Part shown: positions 63,009-64,000 of the stretch, in pieces | Layout: each line of letters begins with the position of its first letter | How positions within the stretch are numbered: position 1 is the stretch's first letter | Assembly: GCA_905234175.1 (NCBI GenBank) | Contig: CAJOGX010000002.1 | Coordinates: forward strand, 1-64,000 | Length of the DNA stretch: 64,000 nt | Direction of reading: 5' to 3' | DNA from: an uncultured Selenomonadaceae bacterium | GTDB taxonomy: Bacteria > Bacillota > Negativicutes > Selenomonadales > Selenomonadaceae | Program-made: the position numbers and the translations under genes | The notes under the pieces: model-generated | Seen by the model: only the letters and a program-made list of their open reading frames with translations | The model's database searches: none | What the model was told of the DNA's origin: nothing

Positions 63009-63344
63009 TCAGCTCAGATATTTCCGCTCCAGCCAGTTTTTCAGCGTCGTCAGGTTTTTGAAAATCCGCAGACCAAATATCAGCAGCGCCAGCCAGCAAA
63101 TTTCTACGCCAAAAAATTTCCCCAGCCCAACTAAAGCTGCCGCGAACAGCACGTTTACTAAAAAGCCGGTGAAAAGTACCGCGTCGCTGAATTTCCTGTC
63201 GAGCCCCGCGCAAATTCCGCCAATCAGCGAATCTGCCGCCGCTAAGAAAACCGCCAGCAAAAATTCCGGCGAGGCGAGTGCCGCTGAAATTTCCGGCGCG
63301 CTCCCAAGTAGCATTCCCGCAATTAATCCTGCCAGCGGTTTCAT
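63009..63344 (-). CDS. sbp: Small basic protein (DUF1290)
   Basis: A 111-residue membrane protein with three hydrophobic segments. The DUF1290/Sbp signature is clear: AADSLIGGICAGLDRKFSDAVLFTGFLVN near the middle. Its function is unknown, but it is conserved beside ftsZ and DUF881 in sporulation-lineage Firmicutes. Its ATG overlaps the DUF881 gene end by 4 bp. Confidence 0.88.
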   Translation of the reverse strand: MKPLAGLIAGMLLGSAPEISAALASPEFLLAVFLAAADSLIGGICAGLDRKFSDAVLFTGFLVNVLFAAALVGLGKFFGVEICWLALLIFGLRIFKNLTTLKNWLERKYLS

Positions 63345-63982
63345 AATTCACGCTCCTTCGCAATTTTAGAATAGGCGTGCCGAAATGCGCCGCTGTACGC
63401 CGGAATATAAATTTCGTCCGACGCTTCAATTTCCAGCCGGATTCCCCAGACCCTGAGCGTATCTTCAACGCCGCCGCGCATTTTAATCGAGTTCTCCAGC
63501 GACTTTTTATCGCCAATCGCGCTGATTTCGTAGGGCGGCGCTGAGCGGACGTTGTTCACAGAGAGCGTCGGCCCCGCGCAACGAATTTCGCTCGTCGCAA
63601 TGAGCCGCTGCCCGTTGATTGAAATTGCCTCGGCGCCCGCCGCCCAAAGTTCATTTATCACGCGTAAAATGTCGTCGTCGTGAATCACGTAAAGATTTGG
63701 ATTTTCCTCCGCGCGAACTTTTCTTGTGCTGTCGTCCATCGTCACGATAACGCCCTGACCTTCGAGCGGCAAAAGCCCCGCCTGCATTTTCAGTTCCACG
63801 ATAAGATTTTCGTTGACCGGCGAAGCTTGCGGGTGAACTTTTTCCAGCTCAGAAATTCGCGCCGAAAGTTCTCCGATTCGCGCGGCGGTTTCCGATTCGT
63901 GCCGAAATTCCAGCGCTATCACGAACCCGATTATCACGCACACCAGCGTTATCGACCAGCCCTTTTGCAGAAATTTTTCCAT
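63341..63982 (-). CDS. DUF881 family protein
   Basis: A 213-residue protein with one N-terminal membrane segment (residues 10-25), a coiled coil (about 30-48), and a DUF881 domain with LPLEGQGVIVTMDDSTRKV, HDDDILRVINELWAAGAEAISINGQRL and PPYEISAIGD. ATG 63982 has GAGGTAG. DUF881 genes commonly flank sbp just upstream of ftsZ or within division clusters. Another division gene may lie beyond the window edge. Confidence 0.88.
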   Translation of the reverse strand: MEKFLQKGWSITLVCVIIGFVIALEFRHESETAARIGELSARISELEKVHPQASPVNENLIVELKMQAGLLPLEGQGVIVTMDDSTRKVRAEENPNLYVIHDDDILRVINELWAAGAEAISINGQRLIATSEIRCAGPTLSVNNVRSAPPYEISAIGDKKSLENSIKMRGGVEDTLRVWGIRLEIEASDEIYIPAYSGAFRHAYSKIAKEREL

Positions 63983-64000
63983 TGCGCTACCTCGCAAGCT

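Noticed and set aside
62983..63516. 177-codon minus-strand ORF across sbp and DUF881
   Set aside because: An overlapping frame on the same strand as two well-supported genes; composition is Arg/Gly-rich without motifs.

Overview
The window looks like chromosomal DNA of a flagellated, anaerobic Negativicutes-type bacterium (diderm Firmicute, Selenomonas-like). This is an inference from content: DUF881-sbp-ftsZ, secA-prfB, DUF2993-DUF5693-csaB, pheS-pheT-zapA and flagellar genes, moderate G+C, and many TTG starts behind strong AGGAGG-type ribosome sites. I saw no rRNA or tRNA genes.

Layout. 0-4 kb: AT-rich DNA, a decayed sensor kinase with a duplicated tail, a TrkH-type K+ transporter, and two small unknown genes. 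4-10 kb: nadK, zapA, pheT, a broken HNH endonuclease gene, and pheS on the minus strand. 10-17.6 kb: a U32 peptidase, then flgB-flgC-(DUF805)-fliE-fliF-fliG, ending early, and a diacylglycerol-kinase-like gene. 17.7-31.7 kb: a GGDEF / PTS EIIC / retropepsin-like operon, a SpoVB-like flippase, a metallo-hydrolase, DUF4931, hemL, a methyltransferase, an unknown helical-repeat membrane protein with cobS, a small NrdD-like gene split by a group I intron, and an MscS channel. 31.7-43.5 kb: a minus-strand block of redox, detoxification and hydrolase genes with a LysR regulator. 43.6-47.3 kb: cheX, flgD and fliK. 47.4-61.5 kb: plus-strand housekeeping, with secA-prfB-cupin-DUF2993-DUF5693-csaB, a symporter with an extra N-terminal domain, an orphan double-glycine peptide, then phoH-ybeY-era-DUF212-DUF502-recO. 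61.7-64 kb: ftsZ, sbp and DUF881 on the minus strand.

Most unusual signals. (1) A 717-nt group I intron interrupts a 95-codon NrdD-like gene. Its HNH ORF runs through the intron's 3' catalytic core and its TAG stop ends on the intron's last G. (2) Five copies of a ~100-bp, three-hairpin repeat have conserved loops and covarying stems. One lies in each of the four convergent gene junctions that have room for it. (3) A 30-bp palindromic mini-element occurs three times, twice in the duplicated kinase tail and once inside a copy of repeat (2). (4) A second HNH gene, between pheS and pheT, is killed by one in-frame stop. Starts were chosen from ribosome-site spacing. No database search was possible, so family names rest on motifs I could read.
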